Below, in pieces: positions 7,364 through 14,907 of a DNA stretch of 64,000 bases (position 1 is the first letter of the stretch; each line of letters starts with the position of its first letter). The notes beneath the pieces are model-generated. The model saw only the letters and a list, made by a program, of their open reading frames with translations. It ran no database searches and had not been told where the DNA came from. Source of the stretch: Actinomadura hallensis (GTDB lineage: Bacteria > Actinomycetota > Actinomycetes > Streptosporangiales > Streptosporangiaceae); the NCBI RefSeq assembly GCF_006716765.1, contig NZ_VFPO01000001.1:5456001-5520000 (forward strand). The letters run 5' to 3'. Position numbers and translations under genes: made by a program.

Positions 7364-7962
7364 GGGTGAGCCCCCTCGCTCAGCACGTCCGGCCGCTCCA
7401 GGAACACATGGACCAGCTCCCAGAGCACGTGATACGCCGTGACGTGCACTTCCTTGACGACGCGCGGGTCGTCGGACGGCACCGTGACCAGGTGGTCGGC
7501 CAGTCCGGCGAGCCCGGCCGGCGCGGTCCCCCCGCCCGACAGCGCGACCGTGAGCATCCCCAGTTCGCGGGCGCGCTCCAGCCCCCGCCGGACACTGCCG
7601 CACCGGCCGTCCTGCGAGATGCCGAGCGCCATGTCGTCCGGCCCGCCGAAGCAGCCCAGCTGGTGCGCGAAGATCTCGTCGAACCCGGCGTCGGCGCCGA
7701 CGCCGGTGAGCGTCGCGACGTCGCCGGTCAGCGACAGCGCGGGCAGCGCCCGCTTTCCCACGATCACCGGGTGGACGAACTCGACCGCCACGTGCTGGGC
7801 GTCGGTGGCCGCGCCGCCGGTCCCGAACGTGAACAGCCGGCCGCCGCGGTGGAACCGCGCCGCCATCGCGTGGCACGCCGCGGCGATCGTCCCGGCGTGG
7901 TCCGCGAGCGCGGCGCCGGGCTCGGCACGGCGGCGGAACACCTCCGTCGCGGTCACGGTCAT
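7360..7962 (-). CDS. SIS-domain protein B (GmhA-like, substrate loop degenerate)
   Basis: This 200-residue SIS-fold protein is paralogous to protein A. It has GTGGAATDAQHVAVEF at residues 48-62 and keeps the Glu (Glu61) and the C-terminal histidines (His173 and His178) corresponding to catalytic residues of GmhA. The STSGNS phosphate-binding loop is replaced by SQDGRC around residues 116-121. Its pattern of loss is thus the reverse of protein A, which suggests the two may assemble together. The start ATG overlaps the stop of the 107-residue gene upstream as ATGA, and its own end overlaps the HypC-like gene. No sugar substrate can be named. Confidence 0.86.
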   Translation of the reverse strand: MTVTATEVFRRRAEPGAALADHAGTIAAACHAMAARFHRGGRLFTFGTGGAATDAQHVAVEFVHPVIVGKRALPALSLTGDVATLTGVGADAGFDEIFAHQLGCFGGPDDMALGISQDGRCGSVRRGLERARELGMLTVALSGGGTAPAGLAGLADHLVTVPSDDPRVVKEVHVTAYHVLWELVHVFLERPDVLSEGAHP

Positions 7963-8282
7963 CGTGCGCCTCCTTCCTGTGCCGGTGGAACGCGCCCGCC
8001 GACGGGATCGCGGCGGCTCCGGCCGAGCCCGGCGTCCAGCACCGCCGCGAACAGCGTTCCCGCGTCCCTGAGGATCGACGGAGCCGGCCGGTGCGCCCTC
8101 AGCCGGGCTTCGATCTCCCTCCGGTGCGCGCGCGTCCGCTCGGCGTGGCGGCCGAGCGGCCGGCACACCTCCGGCTCGCCCGCGCACGTGGTGAGGACCT
8201 CGCTGAGGGCGGCCCGGACGTGCCGCTGGATCGCGTGCGCGTCCTTCAGGCAGCCGACCGGCTGCTTGTCGATCGTCGTCAT
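7959..8282 (-). CDS. Conserved helical protein of the hydrogenase accessory operon
   Basis: This 107-residue protein is predicted to be helical. It shows a heptad-like pattern with several histidines (KDAHAIQRHVRAALSEVL, then LGRHAERTRAHRREIEARLRAHRPAPS). The layout recalls the first half of YciF/DUF892 ferritin-like helical hairpins, but the resemblance is weak and the length is about two thirds of that family. Two cysteines (TTCAGEPEVC) lie between the helices. I cannot assign a function. It overlaps SIS gene B by four bases and follows the 42-residue gene after ten bases, so it is part of the hydrogenase accessory operon. Confidence 0.7.
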   Translation of the reverse strand: MTTIDKQPVGCLKDAHAIQRHVRAALSEVLTTCAGEPEVCRPLGRHAERTRAHRREIEARLRAHRPAPSILRDAGTLFAAVLDAGLGRSRRDPVGGRVPPAQEGGAR

Positions 8283-8292
8283 CGGCGTCCGT

Positions 8293-8421
8293 TCACATGC
8301 CGGTCTTCATGTACCGGCGCATGCCCGGCATCTCCTTGACGACCACGACGACCAGCGCGAGGACGAACATCGCCGCCGCCGTCCGCCGCACGGCCCTGCC
8401 GACGCGGATTCCCTTTCGCAT
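8293..8421 (-). CDS. Small membrane-associated protein, DUF6893-like
   Basis: A 42-residue product reads MRKGIRVGRAVRRTAAAM, then a short hydrophobic stretch (FVLALVVVVV) and a basic tail (KEMPGMRRYMKTGM). Such one-helix proteins with a MRRYMK-like end are annotated in actinobacteria as DUF6893 and, from memory, occur near hydrogenase genes. GGAAGGAG sits at ideal spacing upstream. It lies between the maturation protease and the 107-residue gene. Its topology (positive-inside N-terminus, single helix) suggests a membrane anchor or small subunit for the complex. Confidence 0.65.
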   Translation of the reverse strand: MRKGIRVGRAVRRTAAAMFVLALVVVVVKEMPGMRRYMKTGM

Positions 8422-8484
8422 GCCGATCTCCTTCCGTTGCGGTTCTCTGTCGTTCCTTCTGGGGTCGGTGACTTCCGGGGGTCG

Positions 8485-9018
8485 CTAGACGGTCCGCCGC
8501 ACGGCCCGCCGCGCGACCAGCCGGCCGATCTCCGCGGCGACGACCCCCTCGACCAGCCGGGCGGCCACGCCGACGGCGGCGCCGACCGGCTCGCTGAGCC
8601 TCATCTCCCACGGCGCGTCCGCCGCCCGGACGGACGGCTCGCACGTGACCAGCAGGGTGCGGGCCGGGACCTTGCCGTTGTCCCTGGCCAGCGCGGCGGG
8701 GTCGAACGGGCGGGGCACGCGCGGATCCACGGCGAGGCCCGCCCGCGCGGCGTCCGGCTCCACGAGCGAGACGGTGCCGGGCACGCCGCCGCGCGACGCC
8801 GCCTCGACCAGGACGACGGTCCTGTAGTCGTCGCCGAGCGCGTGGAGCAGGTCGATGCGCCGGATGCCGAAGTCGGCGACGTCCACGCCGGGCGGGAGCG
8901 GCCGCCTCTCCAGCCGCCGCACGACCTCCACGCCGAAGCCCTCGTCGCCGCGGAACACGTTCCCGACGCCCGCGACGAGCACCCGCGGGGACGTCCCGCC
9001 CACCGTGACGCGCGTCAT
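8485..9018 (-). CDS. Hydrogenase maturation endopeptidase (HyaD/HycI family)
   Basis: This nickel-dependent protease removes the C-terminal extension of the [NiFe]-hydrogenase large subunit after cofactor insertion. The 177 residues show the family opening LVAGVGNVFRGDEGFGVEVVRRL, in which the Glu of GDEG is one metal ligand. A second acidic ligand region lies around VADFGIRRIDLLHAL, followed by VVLVEAASRGG. The ATG start overlaps the stop of the 316-residue gene upstream as ATGA. Each hydrogenase usually has its own protease, so its presence says a cognate large subunit exists elsewhere in the genome. Confidence 0.92.
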   Translation of the reverse strand: MTRVTVGGTSPRVLVAGVGNVFRGDEGFGVEVVRRLERRPLPPGVDVADFGIRRIDLLHALGDDYRTVVLVEAASRGGVPGTVSLVEPDAARAGLAVDPRVPRPFDPAALARDNGKVPARTLLVTCEPSVRAADAPWEMRLSEPVGAAVGVAARLVEGVVAAEIGRLVARRAVRRTV

Positions 9019-9965
9019 CCGGCGTCCCCGCCGACGTGGCCGTCCCGCCCGCGTGGCCCGCCGGCGAGCGCCATGCAGCGCTCCAGGAGCTCGGCCGCCC
9101 TCGGATCGGACGCCGCCAGCTCCCGGCGCTCCTCCTCGCTGAGGCTGAGCACGCCCAGGACCAGCAGCCGGTCGGCCTCGGTCCCGTCGAACGGGTCCCC
9201 GGTGCTCTCCGGCGCGACCTGCGGCCAGTCGTAGAGCACGACCGGCGCGGCGAGGACGGTGTCGCGGGTTCCCGGCGCGCCCGCCAGCACCGGCCACAGC
9301 CCCTCGCTGGAGCACGCGGCCGCGGCCTCCGCCAGCCGGTCCGGCGGGTGCCCCGGCGAGACGAACGACCCGCCGCCCGCCCACGCCACCAGGTGGGCGC
9401 ACATCATCCCCGCGTGCACAGCCTGGTCGGTCCCGTCGCCGCCGCCGGTGTTGACGACCTCCGCCCGCAGCCGGACGACGCCGTCCCCCGCGTTCGCCGC
9501 CGAGAGCGAGACCGTCCCGTCCACGCGGCTCCACACGCGGGTGAAGCGGATCCCGCCGCCGAGCTCCTCGTCGTCGGTGCCCGCCGCCACGGCGACCGGG
9601 ACCCGGACGGGCGAGCGCAGCAGGCGCGCCACGGACACCCGGCCGCTGGTGATCTCGCGTTCGCGGGCCTCCCGGCGGGTCGTGACCGTCCCGCCGCCCA
9701 CGCGGGCCTCCTCCACGGGGACGCCGCCGTCCATCACCTGGCGGTGCACCGCGTGCAGGAACCGCAGGGTGAACTCGACGTCCGCGCCCCGGGCGTCCTC
9801 CATGAGGAACTCGGCCCGGACCGCCCACGGTTCGCCCGCCCGCTCGGCGTACGGGCGGGGATACACGCCGCCGACCGTCCACCGCTGCCGGGCCTCCCGC
9901 GCGGGCCGCCGCGACGGCCACAGCAGGTGCCCCTCGTACAGGACCACCTCGGCGACGGACCTCAC
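9015..9965 (-). CDS. Conserved protein of hydrogenase cluster, function unknown
   Basis: The 316-residue protein starts at a GTG that overlaps the previous stop as GTGA, giving MRSVAEVVLYEGHLLWPSRRPAREARQRWTVG and onward. It is rich in beta-strand segments (GGIRFTRVWSRVDGTVSLS, VVRLRAEVVNTGGG). A C-terminal helical part (LSEEERRELAASDPRAAELLERCMALAGG) looks like the tail of a regulatory or assembly protein. There is no signal peptide, membrane segment or metal motif. I do not recognise a characterised family. Position between DUF6084-like and protease genes marks it as a hydrogenase-associated accessory factor. Confidence 0.8.
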   Translation of the reverse strand: MRSVAEVVLYEGHLLWPSRRPAREARQRWTVGGVYPRPYAERAGEPWAVRAEFLMEDARGADVEFTLRFLHAVHRQVMDGGVPVEEARVGGGTVTTRREAREREITSGRVSVARLLRSPVRVPVAVAAGTDDEELGGGIRFTRVWSRVDGTVSLSAANAGDGVVRLRAEVVNTGGGDGTDQAVHAGMMCAHLVAWAGGGSFVSPGHPPDRLAEAAAACSSEGLWPVLAGAPGTRDTVLAAPVVLYDWPQVAPESTGDPFDGTEADRLLVLGVLSLSEEERRELAASDPRAAELLERCMALAGGPRGRDGHVGGDAG

Positions 9966-10633
9966 GCGGTCCACTCTTCCTCCTCCCGGAGGATCTCGGC
10001 CCGGCGGAGCAGCTCGTCGACCGTGTCGTCGAAGGAGGCGTGCGCCCGCCGCGCCCTGTAGGCGGCCAGGCGGCCGAAGCACTCGCCGTCCAGCCGGAGC
10101 CAGCGGGCCGACCCGTAGTACCGGTCCATCAGCTCCCGCCACTCCCGGACGGGGAACCGCCCGGTCGCCTCGTGGTGCCACGGGATCTGGGCGGTGCGGA
10201 GCCTGCCGTCCTCGTCCGGGTAGAACATCGTCCCGTTGAAGGTCAGGTCGAGCGGGACGTCGCCGTCGCGCAGCGCGTGCAGGTACCGGTCGGCCGCGAC
10301 CTGCATGTCGTGGCCGCACGCCAGCGCGAGCGTCGCCTCCGTCTCGCCGCGGAACGTCGGCACGGTCGCGCCGATCCGCCCCCACGTGAGGCCGTGCAGC
10401 GACACGTCCCAGCCGCCCGGCTCCCCGAACACCCCGGTGAGCCGCTCCCGCTCGGCGACGTCGTAGTCGCGGCGGCCCGCCGCGATCGTCACGGTCGTGG
10501 TGAGCAGGACGCACTGCACGGTCCCGCCGTCCAGCCGCCGCAGCCCGATCCGCAGGTTCAGCGTCGGCGTCGCCGCGAACGTCTCCGCCTCGATGCCGAG
10601 CAGGTCGAGGCCCAGTTCCGGTGGCTCGCTCAT
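9962..10633 (-). CDS. DUF6084-like protein of hydrogenase cluster
   Basis: This 223-residue cytoplasmic protein is the first gene of the accessory operon. It reads MSEPPELGLDLLGIEAETFAATPTLNLRIGL and contains beta-rich segments and the block GTMFYPDEDGRLRTAQIPWHHEA. From memory this matches the DUF6084 family found beside actinobacterial [NiFe]-hydrogenases; its biochemical role is unknown. A charged C-terminal helix (DDTVDELLRRAEILREEEEWTA) ends the protein. The stop overlaps the next start as GTGA. The 362-bp gap upstream must hold the operon promoter. Confidence 0.8.
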   Translation of the reverse strand: MSEPPELGLDLLGIEAETFAATPTLNLRIGLRRLDGGTVQCVLLTTTVTIAAGRRDYDVAERERLTGVFGEPGGWDVSLHGLTWGRIGATVPTFRGETEATLALACGHDMQVAADRYLHALRDGDVPLDLTFNGTMFYPDEDGRLRTAQIPWHHEATGRFPVREWRELMDRYYGSARWLRLDGECFGRLAAYRARRAHASFDDTVDELLRRAEILREEEEWTA

Positions 10634-10951
10634 GGCAGCCCCTCGATCATGGTTCGCTCATCTGGTCTCCGCGACCCCCACCGGCCCCGCCTCGCCCGAT
10701 GGAGATCATCATCAATGCGCACTGCCCGGCGAACCCGCCCCGAAACACCCCCGCGGCCCTCACGCGAACAATTACCGGCCTTTGGCGAGAACAAGCCCTC
10801 ACCTGGGACGACACCGGACGAGGGCCGCATCGGAAGCTCCGGCGAAGGGGCCTTCCATTCATGAATGTCCACGACTCGCCGAGCTTTAGGGAATTGTCAG
10901 AATTGCGGACAGCGGGCGCCCGCGGCGAGAAAAACCGGCGCCGGAAACGAG
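10634..10951. promoter_or_regulatory. Upstream region of the hydrogenase accessory operon
   Basis: I see no coding signal in these 318 bases. The stretch is less GC-rich than its flanks around 10690-10790. It contains a 12-bp perfect palindrome, CATTCATGAATG, at 10856-10867, 223 bases upstream of the first start. The promoter of the operon should lie here, but no convincing -35/-10 pair stands out. Confidence 0.4.
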
Positions 10952-10979
10952 AACGGCCCCGCCGGACGCCGGGGCCGTT
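10952..10979 (-). terminator. Terminator of the acyl-CoA dehydrogenase gene
   Basis: AACGGCCCCG and CGGGGCCGTT form a 10-bp perfect stem with an 8-base loop, 16 bases beyond the stop of the minus-strand acyl-CoA dehydrogenase gene. It also insulates that gene from the hydrogenase accessory operon. Confidence 0.8.
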
Positions 10980-10995
10980 TCGGAGGCGGGCTCGG

Positions 10996-13149
10996 TCAGC
11001 GGATCAGCGGGTCCCGGGGAAGGCCCAGGATCCGCTCGCCGATCTGGTTGCGGGTGATCTCGGAGGTGCCGCCGGCGATGGACAGGCCGCGGGAACCGAG
11101 GCGCAGGCGGCTCGCGGCCGCGCCGAGGCCGTCGGTGAAGGCGGCGTCCGGGCCGGCGAACGCGGCGAGCAGGTCGGCCGTGGCGTGGGCGTGCTCGGCG
11201 AGGACGAGCTTGGTGATGTTGCCCTCGGGGCCGGGCTCGCCGCCCGCGACGGCGCGCTCGGCGGACCGCAGGTTCAGCAGCCGGAGGGCCTGCTCCCGGG
11301 CCGCGTGCGCGCCGACGCGCTCGGCCGCCCCGGGGACGCGGTCGCCGCGCTCGGCGTACAGGCGGAAGATGTCGGGCCCCGGCGGGCCGCCGACGCCGCC
11401 GCCGATGCTGACGCGCTCGTTGCCGAGCGTCGCGCGGGCCACCGACCAGCCCTTGCCGGGCTCCCCGACGACGTCGGAGTCCGGGACGAACACGTCGGAG
11501 AAGAACACCTCGTTGAAGTCGGAGTCGCCCGTGATCTGGCGCAGCGGCCTGACCTCGACGCCCGGGTGCCTCATGTCGATCACGACCATGGTGACGCCCG
11601 CGTGCTTGGAGGCGTCCGGGTCGGTGCGGACGGTCGCGAAGCCCCAGCGGCAGTAGTGGGCGCCGCTCGTCCACACCTTCTGCCCGTTGACGAGCCAGCC
11701 GCCGTCCACCTTCACCGCCCGGGTCTTGACCGCGGCGGCGTCCGACCCGGCGTCCGGCTCGCTGAACAGCTGGCACCAGATCTCCTCGCCGCGGAGCGCG
11801 GGCCGCACCCAGCGGTCGATCTGGTCCTTCGTGCCGTGCTGGATCAGCGTCAGGATGACCCAGCCGGTGATGCCGAGCTGGGGGCGCCTGACGCCGGCGG
11901 CGCGGAACTCGTCCTCGATGACGAGCTGGAGCCCCGCGCTCGCCTCGACGCCCCACGGGCGCGGCCAGTGCGGCTGGACGTAGCCGGTCTCGATCAGCCG
12001 CTCCCGCTGCTCGGCCTCCGGCAGCGCGGCGATCTCGCGGGCCAGCTCCCGGATGCGGGGGCGCTCCGCCTCCGCCTCGGGCGGCAGATCGAGGCTGGCC
12101 CTGCGGACGACGCCCTCCGCCCGCAGCCGAGTCACGTCCCGCTCCGCGGCGCGCGGGTCGACCAGCGCCTCCAGCGCCGCGGCCCGCCGCAGCAGCAGGT
12201 GGGCGTCGTGCTCCCAGGTGAACCCGATGCCGCCGTGCACCTGGATGTTGAGGCCCGCGTTCCCGGTGAACGCGGGGATCGCCAGGGCCGCGGCGACCGC
12301 CGCGGCCAGCTCGAACTGGTCGGCCGGGCCGGACGCGGCCCGCGCCGCGTCCCACACCGCCGCCGTGCCCAGCTCGGCGGCGACCAGCATGTTCGCGCAG
12401 TGGTGCTTGACCGCCTGGAACGTCGCGATCGGCCGCCCGAACTGCCGGCGGACCTTGGCGTACTCGGTCGCGGTCTCCACGCATTCGAGGGCGCCGCCGA
12501 CCGCCTCGGCGGAGGCCAGCGTGCGGGCGACGGCGACCGCGTGCGTCCTGGCGCCCGCGAGGACGCCCTCGACGGGCGCGCCGTCGAGCCGGACGCGCGC
12601 CGACCGGCGGGACGGGTCGAGGTTGCCGGGCGTCTCGACGGCGACGCCCGGCGCGTCCGCCCGCACGACGATCATGTCGTCGCCCGCGGGCAGGACGAGG
12701 AGCCGCGCGAGCCCGCCGCCCAGCACGGCCCCGGCGTCCCCGGAGGCGGCGCCGTCCCGCACGGTGACGGAGCCCTCGACGCCGAGGGCGGCCGGGGTCT
12801 CCCCCGAGGCCAGGCCGGGCAGCAGCCGCGCCCGCAGGTCGTCGTCGCCGGACGCCGCGATCACCGCGGACGCCGCCATCGTCGGCACCAGCGGGCCGGG
12901 CGCGACGGCCCGGCCGATCTCCTCCGCCACCACGACCAGCTCCGGCAGCCCGGCCCCGCCGCCGCCGTGCTCCTCGGGAAGGTGCAGGCCGAGCAGCCCG
13001 AGCCCGGCGAACTCCCACCAGAAGCCCGGAAGCTCCTCCTCGTCCGCTTCCAGCAGCGCCCGGTTCGCCGCCCGCGCGTCCTGGTCGCGCAGGAACGAGC
13101 GCGCCGTCCCCGCCAGTTCCCGGTGCTCCTCGCTGATGGCGATCGCCAT
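10996..13149 (-). CDS. Fused two-domain acyl-CoA dehydrogenase, FadE34-like
   Basis: This 717-residue protein is a tandem fusion of two acyl-CoA dehydrogenase folds. The first half (about 1-330) has HLPEEHGGGGAGLPELVVVAEEIG and KVRRQFGRPIATFQAVKHHCANM. The second (about 345-717) has WPRPWGVEASAGLQLVIEDEF, CQLFSEPDAGSDAAAVKTRA and the C-terminal IAGGTSEITRNQIGERILGLPRDP. The size and order match actinobacterial FadE34 (ChsE3), which dehydrogenates CoA thioesters of sterol or bile-acid side chains in M. tuberculosis. The substrate here is inferred only from that. FAD is the cofactor. The start ATG has GGGAGGGG upstream; a longer frame of 20 codons lacks a site. It is transcribed divergently from a FadR-type regulator. 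Confidence 0.92.
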   Translation of the reverse strand: MAIAISEEHRELAGTARSFLRDQDARAANRALLEADEEELPGFWWEFAGLGLLGLHLPEEHGGGGAGLPELVVVAEEIGRAVAPGPLVPTMAASAVIAASGDDDLRARLLPGLASGETPAALGVEGSVTVRDGAASGDAGAVLGGGLARLLVLPAGDDMIVVRADAPGVAVETPGNLDPSRRSARVRLDGAPVEGVLAGARTHAVAVARTLASAEAVGGALECVETATEYAKVRRQFGRPIATFQAVKHHCANMLVAAELGTAAVWDAARAASGPADQFELAAAVAAALAIPAFTGNAGLNIQVHGGIGFTWEHDAHLLLRRAAALEALVDPRAAERDVTRLRAEGVVRRASLDLPPEAEAERPRIRELAREIAALPEAEQRERLIETGYVQPHWPRPWGVEASAGLQLVIEDEFRAAGVRRPQLGITGWVILTLIQHGTKDQIDRWVRPALRGEEIWCQLFSEPDAGSDAAAVKTRAVKVDGGWLVNGQKVWTSGAHYCRWGFATVRTDPDASKHAGVTMVVIDMRHPGVEVRPLRQITGDSDFNEVFFSDVFVPDSDVVGEPGKGWSVARATLGNERVSIGGGVGGPPGPDIFRLYAERGDRVPGAAERVGAHAAREQALRLLNLRSAERAVAGGEPGPEGNITKLVLAEHAHATADLLAAFAGPDAAFTDGLGAAASRLRLGSRGLSIAGGTSEITRNQIGERILGLPRDPLIR

Positions 13150-13208
13150 GGCCCCTCCCAGGGTCGTTCCGCTCCGCGACGTCCGCACGGCCGCCCGGCT
13201 TCTCGGCA

Positions 13209-13224
13209 AATCAGTGGATTGATT
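13209..13224. promoter_or_regulatory. GntR/FadR operator candidate in the divergent promoter
   Basis: AATCA-N6-TGATT is a perfect 5-bp inverted repeat located in the 124-bp divergent gap, in an AT-rich patch that contrasts with its flanks. FadR-subfamily proteins bind short dyads of this kind. Assignment rests on position and symmetry only. Confidence 0.45.
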
Positions 13225-13273
13225 GCCTTGTTATTCTGAACCCGTCGACCTCCCCACGTGAAGGAGCCGTCCC

Positions 13274-14065
13274 ATGCCACGGGAACCGGCCGCGCGGCAC
13301 CGCGACCGGGCGCCCGAACCCGTCCGGATCCCGCGGCGCGTCGCGCGCGGCGCCCGCACCTCGGAGCTGGTGGCGTCCTCCATCCGGTCGCAGATCGCCC
13401 GCGGCGAGCTGCGCCCCGGCGACCGCTTCCCCACCGAGGACGAGCTCATGGAGGTCTTCGGCATCGCCCGCAGCACGCTGCGCGAGGCGCTGCGGATCCT
13501 GGAGTCCGAGGGGCTGGTCACCGTGCTGCGCGGCCGGCACGGCGGGCCCCGCGTGACGCGCCCGACGGTCGAGCACATCGCCCGGATGTTCGCGCTGCTG
13601 CTGCAGATGGAGGGCGTCCCGATGAACGACCTGTACGCGGCGCGCGCGGCGATCGAGCCGTGGCTGGCCCGCATGTTCGCCGAGAACCACACGCCCGAGG
13701 CCCTCGCCGACTTCCGCGCCGCGGTCGACGCCGCCGCCGCGGCCGCGCACGCCGAGGACGGCGCCGCGTTCGGGGACGCGGCGGCGCTGGTGCACGACAA
13801 GCTGTTCGAGCACGCCGGCAACGCGTCGATGGCGCTGTTCGCGCGGCTGCTGAGCGAGGTCGTCTCGGAGTTCTACCGCCGGTCCGGGCAGGTCGCCGGC
13901 AGCACCGAGCGCAAGCGGGCCGTCCGGTCGTACCGCAAGTTCTGCAGGCTGGTGGAGGCGCGCGACGCCGACGCCGCCGAGGCCCACTGGCGCCTCCAGA
14001 TGTCGCACACCGCCAAGGCGTTCCTGGAGCACCCGGTCGAGCTCTTCCCGGAACCCGGCCGCTGA
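13274..14065 (+). CDS. GntR-family regulator with FCD domain
   Basis: The 263-residue regulator has an N-terminal winged helix (residues 28-95, RTSELVASSIRSQIARGELRPGDRFP through FGIARSTLREALRILESEGLVTVLRG). An all-helical FCD effector domain follows, from about 110 to 250. FCD domains usually bind a metal and a small organic acid or acyl derivative; candidate ligands include the HDKLFEHAG and RLQMSHTAK histidines. AAGGAG precedes the start. Divergence from the FadE34-like gene suggests that it represses that gene and is released by a pathway intermediate, by analogy with KstR-like circuits though from a different family. Confidence 0.9.
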   Translation: MPREPAARHRDRAPEPVRIPRRVARGARTSELVASSIRSQIARGELRPGDRFPTEDELMEVFGIARSTLREALRILESEGLVTVLRGRHGGPRVTRPTVEHIARMFALLLQMEGVPMNDLYAARAAIEPWLARMFAENHTPEALADFRAAVDAAAAAAHAEDGAAFGDAAALVHDKLFEHAGNASMALFARLLSEVVSEFYRRSGQVAGSTERKRAVRSYRKFCRLVEARDADAAEAHWRLQMSHTAKAFLEHPVELFPEPGR

Positions 14066-14131
14066 ATCCGGTCATTCAAAGACCTGATTTACACCGCCGC
14101 TGCGACGGTGAAGCGCGCCGCGTCCCGGCCT

Positions 14132-14719
14132 TCACAGGGGTCTGCGTCCGAGGAGGGCGATGAGCCGCTCCCCCGCCGGTGCGTCCGGAGCGGCGTCGAC
14201 GGGGTCGGCGAACAGCGCGCCGCGCGGCTCGGGGAGCACGAGCGGGCACACCTTCAGCAGGTCGTCCGCCAGCCCGGCCGGGACGGGCCGCCGCTCCCCC
14301 GACGCCTGCGCGACGTCCCACCCGTGGACCGCCACCTCGACCGCACCGGCGGCGGCCATCAGGTCGTGCCCCAGGCCGCGGTCCCCGACCTCGACCCGCG
14401 CCGGCGCGCCCGTCGCGCGCAGCAGGCGGACGGCGCTCACCCGCACCGACGACACCGGGTCCCCGTCCCCGCCGGGCGGCGGCCGCTCCAGCGCGACCCG
14501 GCCGGACGCGGCGCCCTCGTGCAGCGCCGTCAGGGAGTCGTGGAGGTGGAGGAGGAGCATCTCCAGGTCCCACGACGCGCACGGCGTCCGGCGCGGCATC
14601 ATCTCCGGCGTGACCGCCTGGACCGACGCCAGCGCGAAACCGACCGCCCGCTCCAGCAGCCCCCGGCCCCGCAGACCCGGACACGGCACTCTCGCCCGCT
14701 CGTGCATCGGCGTTCCCAT
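14132..14719 (-). CDS. TIGR03086/maleylpyruvate-isomerase-type metal-binding protein
   Basis: This 195-residue protein belongs to the mycothiol-dependent maleylpyruvate isomerase N-terminal (DinB-like) group. It has the helix ASWDLEMLLLHLHDSLTALHEG, which carries metal-ligand histidines. The central VEVAVHGWDVAQASG block is the hallmark of the TIGR03086 subfamily. It is cytoplasmic and probably binds zinc; the reaction is unknown. Several in-frame starts exist. The ATG at 14719 was preferred because GGGGGAGG lies upstream, while the ORF-extending start at 14776 has nothing comparable. It is convergent with the GntR gene. Confidence 0.8.
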   Translation of the reverse strand: MGTPMHERARVPCPGLRGRGLLERAVGFALASVQAVTPEMMPRRTPCASWDLEMLLLHLHDSLTALHEGAASGRVALERPPPGGDGDPVSSVRVSAVRLLRATGAPARVEVGDRGLGHDLMAAAGAVEVAVHGWDVAQASGERRPVPAGLADDLLKVCPLVLPEPRGALFADPVDAAPDAPAGERLIALLGRRPL

Positions 14720-14907
14720 CGTGGTCGTCTGCCTCCCCCGTGTGGACCGGCCGCGGAACGAGAAGTCATCGATCACCGATCCGCGGCCGGGCCGGGGGCC
14801 CGGTCGAACTCTTCGCGTCCGGGCTCCGTACGACCTGCCGTGGGAGACCGGCCGTCACTCGTGACCCTGGGACGTGGTGGGCGAGGCGTCATGAAGGCAC
14901 ACGACAG

